A DNA stretch of 34,440 nt from positions 1 through 34,440 of the forward strand of contig JABHEG010000317.1 of NCBI GenBank assembly GCA_018676675.1. The letters run 5' to 3'. The DNA is from Lentisphaerota bacterium (lineage in GTDB: Bacteria; Verrucomicrobiota; Lentisphaeria; Oligosphaerales; JABHEG01). Under the pieces are notes generated by a model. That model did no database searches, was not told the DNA's origin, and worked only from the letters and a program-made list of their open reading frames with translations. Position numbers and translations under genes: made by a program. How positions within the stretch are numbered: position 1 is the first letter of the stretch; each line of letters starts with the position of its first letter. Positions 8,328 to 16,267 of the stretch are shown piece by piece.

Positions 8328-9917
8328 ATGCGAAAAAGGGGTACGTACAGCGCTGAGAAGGTAGCGAAGCGCTTGGCGCTTGTCAGCGCGGTTGCCGTGA
8401 TCGGTGTTGCAGCATTCACGCTCGCGAACCAGGCACGAGCTGCCGGAGATCATGCCGGCCACTCCCATGGGCCCGACGCTGCATGCAAGCCGGCCGCGAC
8501 CGCAAAAGAAGCCAAGAAACGACATAGCATCGTCGTCCAGGTGGCCGGTCCCGGAACGCTGATGGAAGAGATCGCTCTACCGGGGGAGATCAAGCTCAAC
8601 CAGGATCGTGTAGCGCATCTTGCTCCTCGTGTCGTGGGAATCGTGCGCGAGGTCGGCAAGACGGTTGGTGACGAGGTGACAGTCGGAGAGCCATTGGCCG
8701 AACTGGATAGTGCCGAACTGGGGGAGGCCAAGGCGGGTTACCTGGCAAAGCTCAACGAGGTGGGTTGCTGCAAGATCCTCATCCCGCGACTGCAGGAAGT
8801 GCACGACAACACGCTGACGCTGCTCGCGTTCCTGAATGGCGGACCGACGCGTGAGGAGCTGCGCAAGTTCGCGGATCTCCCAATGGGAGGCAACCGCAGC
8901 AAGCTCATCGGTAGCTACAGCGAGTTGCTCCTGAGCAGGAAGAGCCATGCCCGTGAGCACTCCCTGTATGCCAAGGAGATTGCGAGTGAGCAGGACCTGC
9001 TCGCGGCCGAGAATGCTCTGGAGAAGACTGAAGCCCACTACATGGCCGAACGCGACAGCATCGCTTTTGAGATCCGAAGGGGTCTGGCTGAAGCACAGGC
9101 GGAACTCCGGCGCGCGGAATTCGAGCTGAAGCAAGCGGAACGCCACGTCCAATTCCTGGGGGTCAAGGCGGAAGACATCCAGCTTCTCGCGGAGTTGGTC
9201 AATGGCGCATCCGGAAGCGAGTGCACCGATCCAGACTGCACGGACTGCCGTGCGGCGAACAGCCCGGAGGCCAAGGCAGCCCGAGCAGCACGGAGAGCCG
9301 AGACTGAGGGCAAGCTGACCAAGTACGTGCTGGCGGCCCCCTTGACCGGGATGATCATCGCGAAGCACATCGCGCTGGGCGAACACGTCAGCTTGGACTC
9401 CGATGTCTTCACGATCGCTGACCTGAGCACTGTCTGGGTCGATCTGCGCATTCACGAGCGGCACCTCTCCGCAGTAAGGGAAGGACAGGAAGTCACGATT
9501 CAGGGGCGGTCCGGACTGCCGGATGCACGGGGCACAATCGGCTTTATCCATCCCGTCATCGAGCCGGACACCCGGGCCGCCCTGGCAAGAGTGATATTGA
9601 CGAACTCCGGGCATCGACTTCGGCCTGGCATGTTTGTGACAGCCATCGTCGCCGGCGAAGAAAACGAGGCGGCTGTGGTGGTTAAGACGGATGCCGTTCA
9701 GTACGTGGGGGATAGTCCCGTGGTCTTTGTGGAGGAGGGCGATCAGTTCAAGCCGCGGGAGGTCATTCTCGGCAATTCGCGCGGTGGTTCGGTGGAGATT
9801 GTGTTCGGCCTCCAAGCCGGTGAGCGCGTTGCTGTCAAGAACAGCTTCCGGCTCAAAGCCGAGCTGGCGAAAAAGACGGCCGGAGCTGCGGGTGGGTGTG
9901 CCTCACACGCCCACTGA
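8328..9917 (+). CDS. Efflux RND periplasmic adaptor (CusB/CzcB/HlyD type)
   Basis: The adaptor (membrane fusion protein) of a tripartite heavy-metal pump, linking the inner-membrane RND protein to an outer-membrane channel; 529 residues. The ATG at 8328 has AAGGAGA seven bases upstream, which decides the start over in-frame ATGs at 8265 and 8298. A signal/anchor segment (about 13-40) is followed by a His-rich stretch (GDHAGHSHGPD). Next come a first lipoyl half (HLAPRVVGIVREV), a long alpha-helical hairpin with heptad-like EAQAELRRAEFELKQAERH, the second lipoyl half (LAAPLTGMIIAKHIALGEHV) and beta-barrel motifs (STVWVDLRIHERHL, IHPVIEPDTRAALARV). An unusual Cys-rich insert, CTDPDCTDC, lies at about residue 300 between the helical hairpin and the second lipoyl half. 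It precedes the CusA-like gene by 78 bases. Confidence 0.9.
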   Translation: MRKRGTYSAEKVAKRLALVSAVAVIGVAAFTLANQARAAGDHAGHSHGPDAACKPAATAKEAKKRHSIVVQVAGPGTLMEEIALPGEIKLNQDRVAHLAPRVVGIVREVGKTVGDEVTVGEPLAELDSAELGEAKAGYLAKLNEVGCCKILIPRLQEVHDNTLTLLAFLNGGPTREELRKFADLPMGGNRSKLIGSYSELLLSRKSHAREHSLYAKEIASEQDLLAAENALEKTEAHYMAERDSIAFEIRRGLAEAQAELRRAEFELKQAERHVQFLGVKAEDIQLLAELVNGASGSECTDPDCTDCRAANSPEAKAARAARRAETEGKLTKYVLAAPLTGMIIAKHIALGEHVSLDSDVFTIADLSTVWVDLRIHERHLSAVREGQEVTIQGRSGLPDARGTIGFIHPVIEPDTRAALARVILTNSGHRLRPGMFVTAIVAGEENEAAVVVKTDAVQYVGDSPVVFVEEGDQFKPREVILGNSRGGSVEIVFGLQAGERVAVKNSFRLKAELAKKTAGAAGGCASHAH

Positions 9918-9995
9918 TGCCGTGGTGACAGACTGCCTTCCCGACTCCCACGGAAGAGCCGGGGACAAAGCTCAGCCCAAAGGGATTCCCCTATA

Positions 9996-12900
9996 ATGAT
10001 TGCAGCACTCATTGAGTCTTCGTTGAAGCACAAACTGATGGTTGTGCTGTTCTTCATCGCGGTCTGCGGCGCCGGCGTGTTTGCCGTGCTGAAGATCCCG
10101 ATCGACGCCTTTCCTGACATCAGCCCCAACCTGGTCCAGGTGTTCGCCGAGGTCGAGGGTACGGCCGCTGAAGAGGTGGAGTTGCTTGTCTCTCGCCCTG
10201 TTGAAGTGGCGATGATGGGCATCCCGGGGGTGAGGAAGATCCGCTCCATATCATCCCATGGGCTCTCGACGGTGAATGTCTACTTCCATGATGATGTTGA
10301 CATCTACCTTGCCCACCAGTTGGTCGCGGAACGGATCAAGCACGCGGAGGGGGAGATCCCGGAAGGGCTGAACATGGCCCACGGCCTTGAGAAGGGCCCG
10401 ATCGTCAGCGGTATGGGCAAGATCCTCTCCTATTACCTCGAATCAGACCAGCATGACGTGACCGAACTGCGGACGCTTCAAGACTGGGTCATCAAGCGGA
10501 ACATCCAAACGGTGCCGGGAGTAGCGGACGTCACCAGTCAAGGCGGACACGTTCGTCAGTATCAGATTCGGGTGAACCCGACCCAGTTGCTGCAGTACGA
10601 CTTGACGTTGACCGACGTGGCCGAAGCGGTCGAAAAGAACAACCTGAACTTAGGCGCGGGCATCATTGAGCGCGGGGCAGAGGAATTGATGGTCCGTACC
10701 CTCGGTCTCATCCACGGCATCTCCGATCTGGAGAACGTGGTGGTCCGCACGGTCAACGGTGTCCCCGTCTGCATCAGGGATGTAGCTTCGGTCGAATTCG
10801 GCAACGCGTTTCGGCGTGGCGTGGCGTCCCTCAACGGCGAGAAGGAACTCGTGGTGGGCGATGTGTACAAGACCCATGGCGCCAACTCGTTTGAGGTGAT
10901 AAACCGCCTCAAAGCTCGCATTCGTGACCTGGCCCCCACACTGCCGCCGGGGGTCAAAATCGTCCCCTATTACGACCAGTCGAGGCTCGTTCGCAACAGC
11001 ATCGGGACTGTCCGGGGCGCCTTGGTCACCGGCCTGGTGTTGGTCTGCATCGTGTCGTTCGTTTTCCTTGGTAGCATCCGCAATGCCATGATCGTCGCTC
11101 TCTCCCTGCCATTCTCGATGCTATTCGGCTTCTTCATGATGCAGCGCTGGGGCATGCCCGGCGACCTGATCTCGTTTGGCGGCGTAGCCATCGCGCTGGG
11201 CATGATCGTTGACGCGACCATCATCATGGTCGAGAAGATTCAGTCGTCTGTACGGCATGGCGATGCGGGAGACTCAGTCACCGCTGCGATCCTCTCGGCC
11301 GGAAAAGAAGTCGGTCGGCCCATTTTCTTTGGGACGACCATCATCGTTCTGGTATTCGCTCCTATTTTCGCGCTTGGCGGGGTAGAGGGCAAGATGTTCC
11401 GCCCGTTGGCGTTTGCCCTGGTCACGACCCTGATGGGCTCCCTCATGTATGCCCTCGTGCTGGCGCCTGCCTTTTACGGTTATGTCTCCAGGCGGAAGAA
11501 GCCGGTTTCGCGTCGCCAGCCGAGCCTGTCCCGATTCTCCTTGTGTTACCGATCACTCTTGACGGCCATCCTGCCCCACCGCTTCCTGGTGGTCCTGGGA
11601 ATTCTCGCCTTGCTTGGTGCAGGGGGCTGGCTGTTCGGGAAGCTGGGCAAAGAGTTCGTCCCGCCCCTCCAGGAAGGGACGATCCAGGTGCTGGCCCATA
11701 TGGATCCCAACATCTCGCTTGTGGAGATCGCTAACAGAGCCCGGGAATTGGAGCGCGACATTCGAGAGGTCGAGGGAGTCAAGTACGTCCTCTCCAATAT
11801 CGGCTATGGCGAAATCAGCCCGCACGTGCATCACACCAATTACGGCTGCATCACCGTCGGCCTTCATCCGAGAAGTCAATGGAAGACAGTCTCGACACAG
11901 GAAGAAATCGTGGCCAGGATCGCCCAACAGACCGCAGAATACAGCGATGCATCGATCAGCTTCTCCCAGCCAATCCAGCACGAGGTAGACGCCTTGATCG
12001 CAGGCGCCGGGTCCGCTGTCGTGGCCAAGCTGTTCGGGGCGGATATCGATGTACTGAAGCACAAGGTCGAGGAGATCGAGGCCGCTCTCGCCACGGTTCC
12101 TGGTGTCGCGGACCTGCGTACCGAGCAGTTCGCCGGTCAAGTCCAGGTCCAGATCACGATGAACAACACGGAGATCGCTCGCCACGGCTTGACAAAATCC
12201 GACGTTCAGGAGTCCGTTCACACGGCATTTGCGGGTGAGCTGGTGGGCCAGGTTTTCGAGGGAGAGAAGGCCTTTGGCATCGATGTTCGATTTGCGGATT
12301 CCTACCGGGAGGGGATTGAGTCCATTCGCGGCTTACTGGTGCGCGCACCTGCCGGCCACACCGTACCTCTTGAGCAGCTCGCCGAGATCACCACGGTGAC
12401 CGGGTTGAGGCAGACAAGCCGCGAGGATACGCGCCGGTACATCTCCGTGCAATGCAACGTCAGGGGCAGAGATCCGGGGGGATTCGTTGAAGAAGCCCAG
12501 AAAGTGATTGGCGAAACCGTAACACTCCCTGCGGGTTACCGCCTCGCGTGGGGGGGGCAATTCGAGCTCCAGCAAGCCGCAAACAAGCGCCTGATGGTCG
12601 TCATCCCGATCACCCTTCTCATCGTGCTGATGATGATCCATACCCTCTTCGATTCGGCCAGGAATGTGCTGCTGATCATGCTGAACATCCCTTTGGCTCT
12701 GGTAGGAGGAGTCTTTGCTCTGACGTTCTTCGGGGAGAACGTCAGCATTCCGTCCTCGATAGGGTTCATCGCACTGTTCGGCATTGCCTTAACGGATGGG
12801 CTGGTGCTGATATCACGATTCGAGTACCTCAAGTCGCAGGGCATGGCGCTCCGCGAGTTGGTGATCGCCGGCAGCCTGTCGAAGCTGCGTCCGGTTTTGA

Positions 12901-13121
12901 TGACGTCCGTCACCACGGGTTTGGGATTGCTGCCCTTGATCATGGCTACCGGCACAGGGTCTGAAGTCCAAAGACCGTTGGCCATCGTCGTGGTCGGTGG
13001 ACTCACGTCCTCAACGCTACTCACATTGATTGTCCTTCCCGTGCTCTATCTACACTTTGGCGTCGGTCGATCGGCGTCAGGTGAACAGGATCCCGAAACG
13101 GCGGAGAGCCCCAGTGAATGA
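9996..13121 (+). CDS. Heavy-metal efflux RND pump (CusA/CzcA family)
   Basis: Inner-membrane proton-driven transporter of 1041 residues, the full family length. The start at 9996 has AAAGGGA about 10 bases upstream. Family marks include IPIDAFPDISP near the N-terminus, two large periplasmic loops and twelve expected membrane segments. TM4 reads ALGMIVDATIIMVEK, giving D406 and E413 with Ala at the position of the first Asp of CzcA. That A/D/E pattern matches the CusA-like, monovalent Cu/Ag subgroup rather than the Czc subgroup. By my hand alignment, however, the three methionines of the E. coli CusA periplasmic site are not conserved, and a His-rich PHVHHTNYGC stretch occurs in that domain. 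Metal specificity is therefore open. No CusC/TolC-type outer-membrane gene or metal regulator is encoded within the window. Confidence 0.93.
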   Translation: MIAALIESSLKHKLMVVLFFIAVCGAGVFAVLKIPIDAFPDISPNLVQVFAEVEGTAAEEVELLVSRPVEVAMMGIPGVRKIRSISSHGLSTVNVYFHDDVDIYLAHQLVAERIKHAEGEIPEGLNMAHGLEKGPIVSGMGKILSYYLESDQHDVTELRTLQDWVIKRNIQTVPGVADVTSQGGHVRQYQIRVNPTQLLQYDLTLTDVAEAVEKNNLNLGAGIIERGAEELMVRTLGLIHGISDLENVVVRTVNGVPVCIRDVASVEFGNAFRRGVASLNGEKELVVGDVYKTHGANSFEVINRLKARIRDLAPTLPPGVKIVPYYDQSRLVRNSIGTVRGALVTGLVLVCIVSFVFLGSIRNAMIVALSLPFSMLFGFFMMQRWGMPGDLISFGGVAIALGMIVDATIIMVEKIQSSVRHGDAGDSVTAAILSAGKEVGRPIFFGTTIIVLVFAPIFALGGVEGKMFRPLAFALVTTLMGSLMYALVLAPAFYGYVSRRKKPVSRRQPSLSRFSLCYRSLLTAILPHRFLVVLGILALLGAGGWLFGKLGKEFVPPLQEGTIQVLAHMDPNISLVEIANRARELERDIREVEGVKYVLSNIGYGEISPHVHHTNYGCITVGLHPRSQWKTVSTQEEIVARIAQQTAEYSDASISFSQPIQHEVDALIAGAGSAVVAKLFGADIDVLKHKVEEIEAALATVPGVADLRTEQFAGQVQVQITMNNTEIARHGLTKSDVQESVHTAFAGELVGQVFEGEKAFGIDVRFADSYREGIESIRGLLVRAPAGHTVPLEQLAEITTVTGLRQTSREDTRRYISVQCNVRGRDPGGFVEEAQKVIGETVTLPAGYRLAWGGQFELQQAANKRLMVVIPITLLIVLMMIHTLFDSARNVLLIMLNIPLALVGGVFALTFFGENVSIPSSIGFIALFGIALTDGLVLISRFEYLKSQGMALRELVIAGSLSKLRPVLMTSVTTGLGLLPLIMATGTGSEVQRPLAIVVVGGLTSSTLLTLIVLPVLYLHFGVGRSASGEQDPETAESPSE

Positions 13122-13226
13122 AGGGAGCCCGAATTCTGGAAAGAACGGTCGAAGGTCCATGCTTGAAGCAGAACGTAGGAAATTGATTCCCATTGACTCA
13201 GACTCGGTAAACGAAAGGAACACGAG

Positions 13227-13754
13227 ATGAAGGTACGTAATGCGGTTGGTTTTGCTCTGACAGGTGCCCTGCTGGCGACAGCAAATGTCCATGCAGCAGG
13301 AGGGCACCAGCATGGAGCCACCTGCAACCATGGGCATGAGAAAGCGGGACGCCCCAAGTTCCAGACTCACTGCCCGGTGACGGACGGACGGGCACGGCGA
13401 GACTGCTTTGCCGACAAGGACGGACTGCGCGTCTTTCTGTGCTCACCTGCGTGCTCAGAGGAGTTTGCCAAGGACCCGGCCAAGTACATCGGCAAGCTGA
13501 AGGAACAGGGCGTGACCGTTGCAAAGGTCCAGACGGCCTGTCCCGTAACCGACAAACCCATCAACAAGGAAACCTACATGGACTTGGCTGGTCTGCGGAT
13601 CTATCTCTGCTCGGAAGACTGTGCCGCTAAGCTCAAGAAGAGTCCCGGCAAATACGTGAAGAAGCAAATGATGGAAGGTGTAGCCTTCGACTCGCCGTCC
13701 TGCAGCGGGCACGACCATGGAAACGGTCATGGCCACGACGGACATAACCACTGA
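13227..13754 (+). CDS. Exported metal-binding protein with two YHS/TRASH-like modules and His-rich tails
   Basis: A 175-residue protein starting after AAGGA (spacing about 8). It has a signal peptide (1-24), then a His-rich segment (GGHQHGATCNHGH). Two homologous modules follow: CPVTD at 49 with C72 and C76, and CPVTD at 105 with C128 and C132, so the Cys spacing (23, then 3) is identical in both. Both end in K-x-P-x-KY(I/V). This CPVT...LC-x3-C layout fits YHS/TRASH-type metal-binding domains found beside copper and silver resistance genes. The C-terminus is GHDHGNGHGHDGHNH, a strong soft/borderline metal chelator. It follows the CusA-like gene by 105 bases and is likely a periplasmic metal buffer or metallochaperone for that pump; this role is inferred. 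Confidence 0.85.
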   Translation: MKVRNAVGFALTGALLATANVHAAGGHQHGATCNHGHEKAGRPKFQTHCPVTDGRARRDCFADKDGLRVFLCSPACSEEFAKDPAKYIGKLKEQGVTVAKVQTACPVTDKPINKETYMDLAGLRIYLCSEDCAAKLKKSPGKYVKKQMMEGVAFDSPSCSGHDHGNGHGHDGHNH

Positions 13755-13759
13755 CCCTT

Positions 13760-13793
13760 CCCCGGCCCGGGGGCGCCACGGCACCGTCGGCGC
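13760..13793 (+). terminator. GC-rich hairpins after the metal-efflux genes
   Basis: CCCCG-GCC-CGGGG begins six bases after the stop codon. It is followed by GCGCC / GGCGC at 13773-13777 and 13789-13793 enclosing ACGG / CCGT. A pyrimidine-rich but not T-rich stretch follows. This is a plausible end of the locus, possibly Rho-assisted. Confidence 0.4.
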
Positions 13794-13926
13794 TTCCTCC
13801 CAGCCCCCGCAATCATACTGACTGGCGGTAGGTGACATGACGGGGCGGCGCACTGTATGTCTTGTACGGTGGGCGCCCCCCCGACCGCCAAACCAGGAAT
13901 GCCGAAGAGAGGCGGTGTACGGCCGG

Positions 13927-14154
13927 AGCCACCGGCAACCAAATCGTGCTCAGGTCGGCGCAGTCACAGACGAACCTGGCCTTCGTCAGTTGTTCTGTCG
14001 CTCATAGCCGAAGCCGTAACTTGGCCGTCAAGGTCAAGACTGGTCGCGGCATGGCAGCCCCTCCCGCGTTTGGGAAACGCCTCCTTCTCAATGTGGGAGG
14101 CGGTGCCACCCGGCGACCGAATCGTGCTCAAATGGCGTGAAGTTACAGACGAGC
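13927..14154. repeat. Pair of ~50-bp imperfect direct repeats in a 420-bp gap
   Basis: The copies at about 13927-13974 and 14104-14154 share GCCACC, CGGC, ACC, AATCGTGCTCA and ACAGACGA in the same order, about 177 bases apart. Just before the second copy is GTGGGAGGCG, a word shared with the repeats at 7201-7299, so the two gaps carry related elements. Upstream at 13850-13930 a stretch resembling 7300-7345 (CTTGTACGG, ATGCCG) strengthens that link. No gene is supported in 13755-14175. Confidence 0.55.
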
Positions 14155-14175
14155 AGCGCTGTCTCGGCCACACAG

Positions 14176-14640
14176 CTACTTCATTACTTCGAGTAACTCA
14201 ATTCTGAAATATAACGTCTCATTGGGCTCTATGGACGACTTATACCCATTCTGCCCATACGCTAATTCTGGTGGAACGACGATTTCATAGATCGACCCCA
14301 CTTTCATCATCTGCAGACACTCCTGCCACCCATTGATGACATGCTTCAGGTTGGCCTCAAGCGGAGATCCTCGCGTGTAAGAATTGTCAAATTCCATACC
14401 ATTCATATGCTTGCCCACGTAATGTGTGCTTACGTCTGAGTGTGACGTTGGCTTCTCACCTTCCCCCTCAATCATCACTCGGTACCTCAATCCACTTGCG
14501 GTAGTCTCAAATCCCTCGATGTTGATTCCATTTGTCTGCTCATCTGTGCTATTGCCTGTGTTCTTTTGGCAGCCGGAGAGGAGAGTACACGCCATTGAGG
14601 AAGACAGGACGAAACTCAACAGATAGCCTTTGCTCTTCAT
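14176..14640 (-). CDS. FKBP-type peptidyl-prolyl cis-trans isomerase lipoprotein
   Basis: A 154-residue protein with an AAGAGGAAG ribosome site about eight bases upstream of ATG 14640. The N-terminus is a lipoprotein signal ending LLSGC, with the lipobox Cys at 24, then a Ser/Thr/Asn/Gln-rich linker. From about residue 45 a single FKBP domain covers the rest: GLRYRVMIEGEGEKP, STHYVGKHMNGMEFDNSY, VINGWQECLQMMKVG, EIVVPPELAYGQNG and LYFRIELLEV. This is the usual length for one domain. FKBPs catalyse proline isomerisation during folding, here probably of exported proteins in the periplasm. By eye it is more AT-rich than its neighbours and it lies alone on the minus strand, which could reflect separate acquisition. 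Confidence 0.93.
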   Translation of the reverse strand: MKSKGYLLSFVLSSSMACTLLSGCQKNTGNSTDEQTNGINIEGFETTASGLRYRVMIEGEGEKPTSHSDVSTHYVGKHMNGMEFDNSYTRGSPLEANLKHVINGWQECLQMMKVGSIYEIVVPPELAYGQNGYKSSIEPNETLYFRIELLEVMK

Positions 14641-15089
14641 TCTGGTCTTCCTCTTGAGAACGATGTGATGGGAGATGCGGTCTCTGAGGCGTTCCGATCA
14701 ATCGACTGCGTTCAGCGTCCCGCTATCTTACTCGTAAGCGCGCTCGTAATCCAGCTCGCGTCGGCCCAGTCCTGGCGCACGTTCCGGATTCTCCCAGGCT
14801 TCGCTCCAGATCGCTTCGCACTGACCCGGGCCATGGCCCCTCGATCACGAACGCGGGAGCCGTCCGCCAACCTCACCGAGCTGCTCCTCGGGCGGCCTCC
14901 AGGCACCGGACCGAGGCCGTAGACCAGGTGATCCCCATCCCCAAGAGACCTGCCCCACGCAACTGAAGAGTTACCTCATTGCGTTGACTTGGCTTGCAGA
15001 AACCTACCCCACATGATATATCATGTATAACCTGAGCGGCTTAGTCGGGGTTTAGCCTCCTTAGTTGAGATCTGGCGAGGAGAATTGAG
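14641..15089. other. Intergenic region, possible degraded coding remnant
   Basis: No intact gene is seen. On the minus strand at about 14720-14820 one frame reads SEAWENPERAPGLGRRELDYERAYE before a stop, with coding-like composition but only about 30 codons open. It may be a decayed gene end or part of a dispersed repeat. The region also holds the palindrome listed at 15011-15026. Confidence 0.3.
15011..15026. promoter_or_regulatory. Perfect 16-bp palindrome upstream of the 15090 gene
   Basis: ACATGATATATCATGT is an exact inverted repeat in an AT-rich pocket of otherwise GC-rich DNA, 63 bases before the ATG at 15090. It has the size and symmetry of a dimeric repressor operator. The regulator is not in the window. 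Confidence 0.45.
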
Positions 15090-15668
15090 ATGGCATCAAC
15101 AGAAGAATCCACAGTACTGATCTGGAACAACAACATGGTTGGTCGAGGCCATCAGGTCATGGGCCACAGCAGCTTGAACATCAATGGTGTCTGGAACCAT
15201 GGAGGTGACATTACCCCCAACTACGTTAGCTGGTGGCCGGGAGATACCGGCTCAAACATGGCCAAGCCGCAAGAGAGCTTCAGCCGTGACGGTTTGCTGG
15301 AGAAATACCTTCCGGACCACATCATCCGCCTGAAAAGTCTCGATGTTCCGGTGATGCTGTCGAAGTGGCGCGACGTACGCACAAAGGAGAATGCCCATTA
15401 CCGAGAACGGGTCAAGAATTGCTCCACCATTGTTGGGAGGATCTTGCGCGCCGGATCGGAGAAGGCGACCTGCGCCCTTTGGTACGGCCACAGCGTCATC
15501 TGGACCCCCCTGAAGGTGAAACGGCTTGCGTTCAAGCTAGGCGGCGTCGAAGTCGACTGGAAAGACTTCGAGCAACAGCTGCGAAAGGAACGTGCGGAGA
15601 TCTCTTGCCGCTGGATGATGAAGCGAGACCGCAAGCACGGCAATCCAAACACCCCTGCGCGGTTCTGA
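15090..15668 (+). CDS. Small protein with probable permuted papain-like (NlpC/P60-LRAT type) fold
   Basis: A 192-residue protein with a good GAGGAG ribosome site seven bases before ATG 15090. No signal peptide or membrane segment is visible. The N-terminal half has VMGHSSLNI (H26) followed by PNYVSWWPG (44-51). Further on, KNCSTIVGRILRAG places a Cys at 111. A GHxSL...SWWP motif followed by an NCxT motif on a helix is the order expected of circularly permuted papain-like domains, in which His precedes the catalytic Cys. Members act as amidases, acyltransferases or peptidases, including some contact-dependent or secreted effectors. The basic C-terminal tail (about 150-192) is of unknown function. 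It stands alone with its own palindrome upstream. The fold call rests on motif order only. Confidence 0.6.
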   Translation: MASTEESTVLIWNNNMVGRGHQVMGHSSLNINGVWNHGGDITPNYVSWWPGDTGSNMAKPQESFSRDGLLEKYLPDHIIRLKSLDVPVMLSKWRDVRTKENAHYRERVKNCSTIVGRILRAGSEKATCALWYGHSVIWTPLKVKRLAFKLGGVEVDWKDFEQQLRKERAEISCRWMMKRDRKHGNPNTPARF

Positions 15669-15699
15669 GCGGAGGGCGAGTTCTCGGTGTCTTTCGTCT

Positions 15700-15916
15700 T
15701 CCGCGCCAACAGCGCCCCGCATACCAGCCTGGGGCACTCGCCCCAGGTAATCTGCACCTCATGGACCTTGCCCTGAAGGGGGTCAGCATAGTCCCCACCA
15801 CCGGGGCCGGAGCCGCAGAAACTATGCTGCCCCCTACAGGGCAGGACCAATCTACCTCATCATACCCAGGGAGTCGCCGCGCTATGCCCTGGGCTTGTAT
15901 GCGGCCGCGCGTTGCC
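15700..15916. repeat. Long imperfect palindrome (MITE- or REP-like)
   Basis: The sequence 15765-15792 is matched by the reverse complement of 15821-15848 with few differences, both containing GCCCTGAAGGGGG/TCAGCATAGT-type words. Outward, CATACCAGCCTGGGGCA (about 15719) is matched by the reverse complement of the CCCTGGGCTTGTATG region (15887-15901), and CCGCGCCAAC (15701) by the arm near 15901-15916. The symmetry centre is near 15807. Local sub-hairpins such as CCTGGGGC / GCCCCAGG are present. No reading frame of note spans it. The remaining part of the gap 15669-16267 holds a hairpin at 16086-16125 (GCCCGGTG / CACCGGGC) and no gene. Confidence 0.7.
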
Positions 15917-16267
15917 TCCGGCCGTCTCGCAAACTCGGCTCAGCGCTCAAGAGCCCGATCATCGCCATTTCTGGAGAACGTCACTGTTTCTGTGCGGCAC
16001 TTGACGCAGAATGCTCGGGATTCCTCTTCAACTGGACTGACTCTACCACGTTGGACAACAGCAATACTACTCCCAGGACATGACGGCCCGGTGCCATCCG
16101 GTATGGTGAACGTCACACACCGGGCAGCTCTCAACCGCCGGCCGTAGCGTGATTCAGAATCCCAGTTCCCGCCTCGCCCTCAATGCCACCCGCCGCTATC
16201 TTCCTCCGCGGGCTCTTCGCCTCTGCGCGAATAAACTCCTGTTGCTCTGAACACCGGACAGATTGCC

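Noticed and set aside
14712..14906. Short minus-strand frame and the SEAWENPERAPGLGRRELDYERAYE segment as a gene
   Set aside because: Only about 30 codons are open in the coding-like frame, with no start or ribosome site. It was kept only as a possible remnant.
15365..16147. 260-codon plus-strand frame running out of the papain-like gene into the palindrome
   Set aside because: It shares DNA with the better-supported frame of 15090-15668 and then crosses the 215-bp palindrome. Its translation is Arg/Pro/Ser-rich without motifs.
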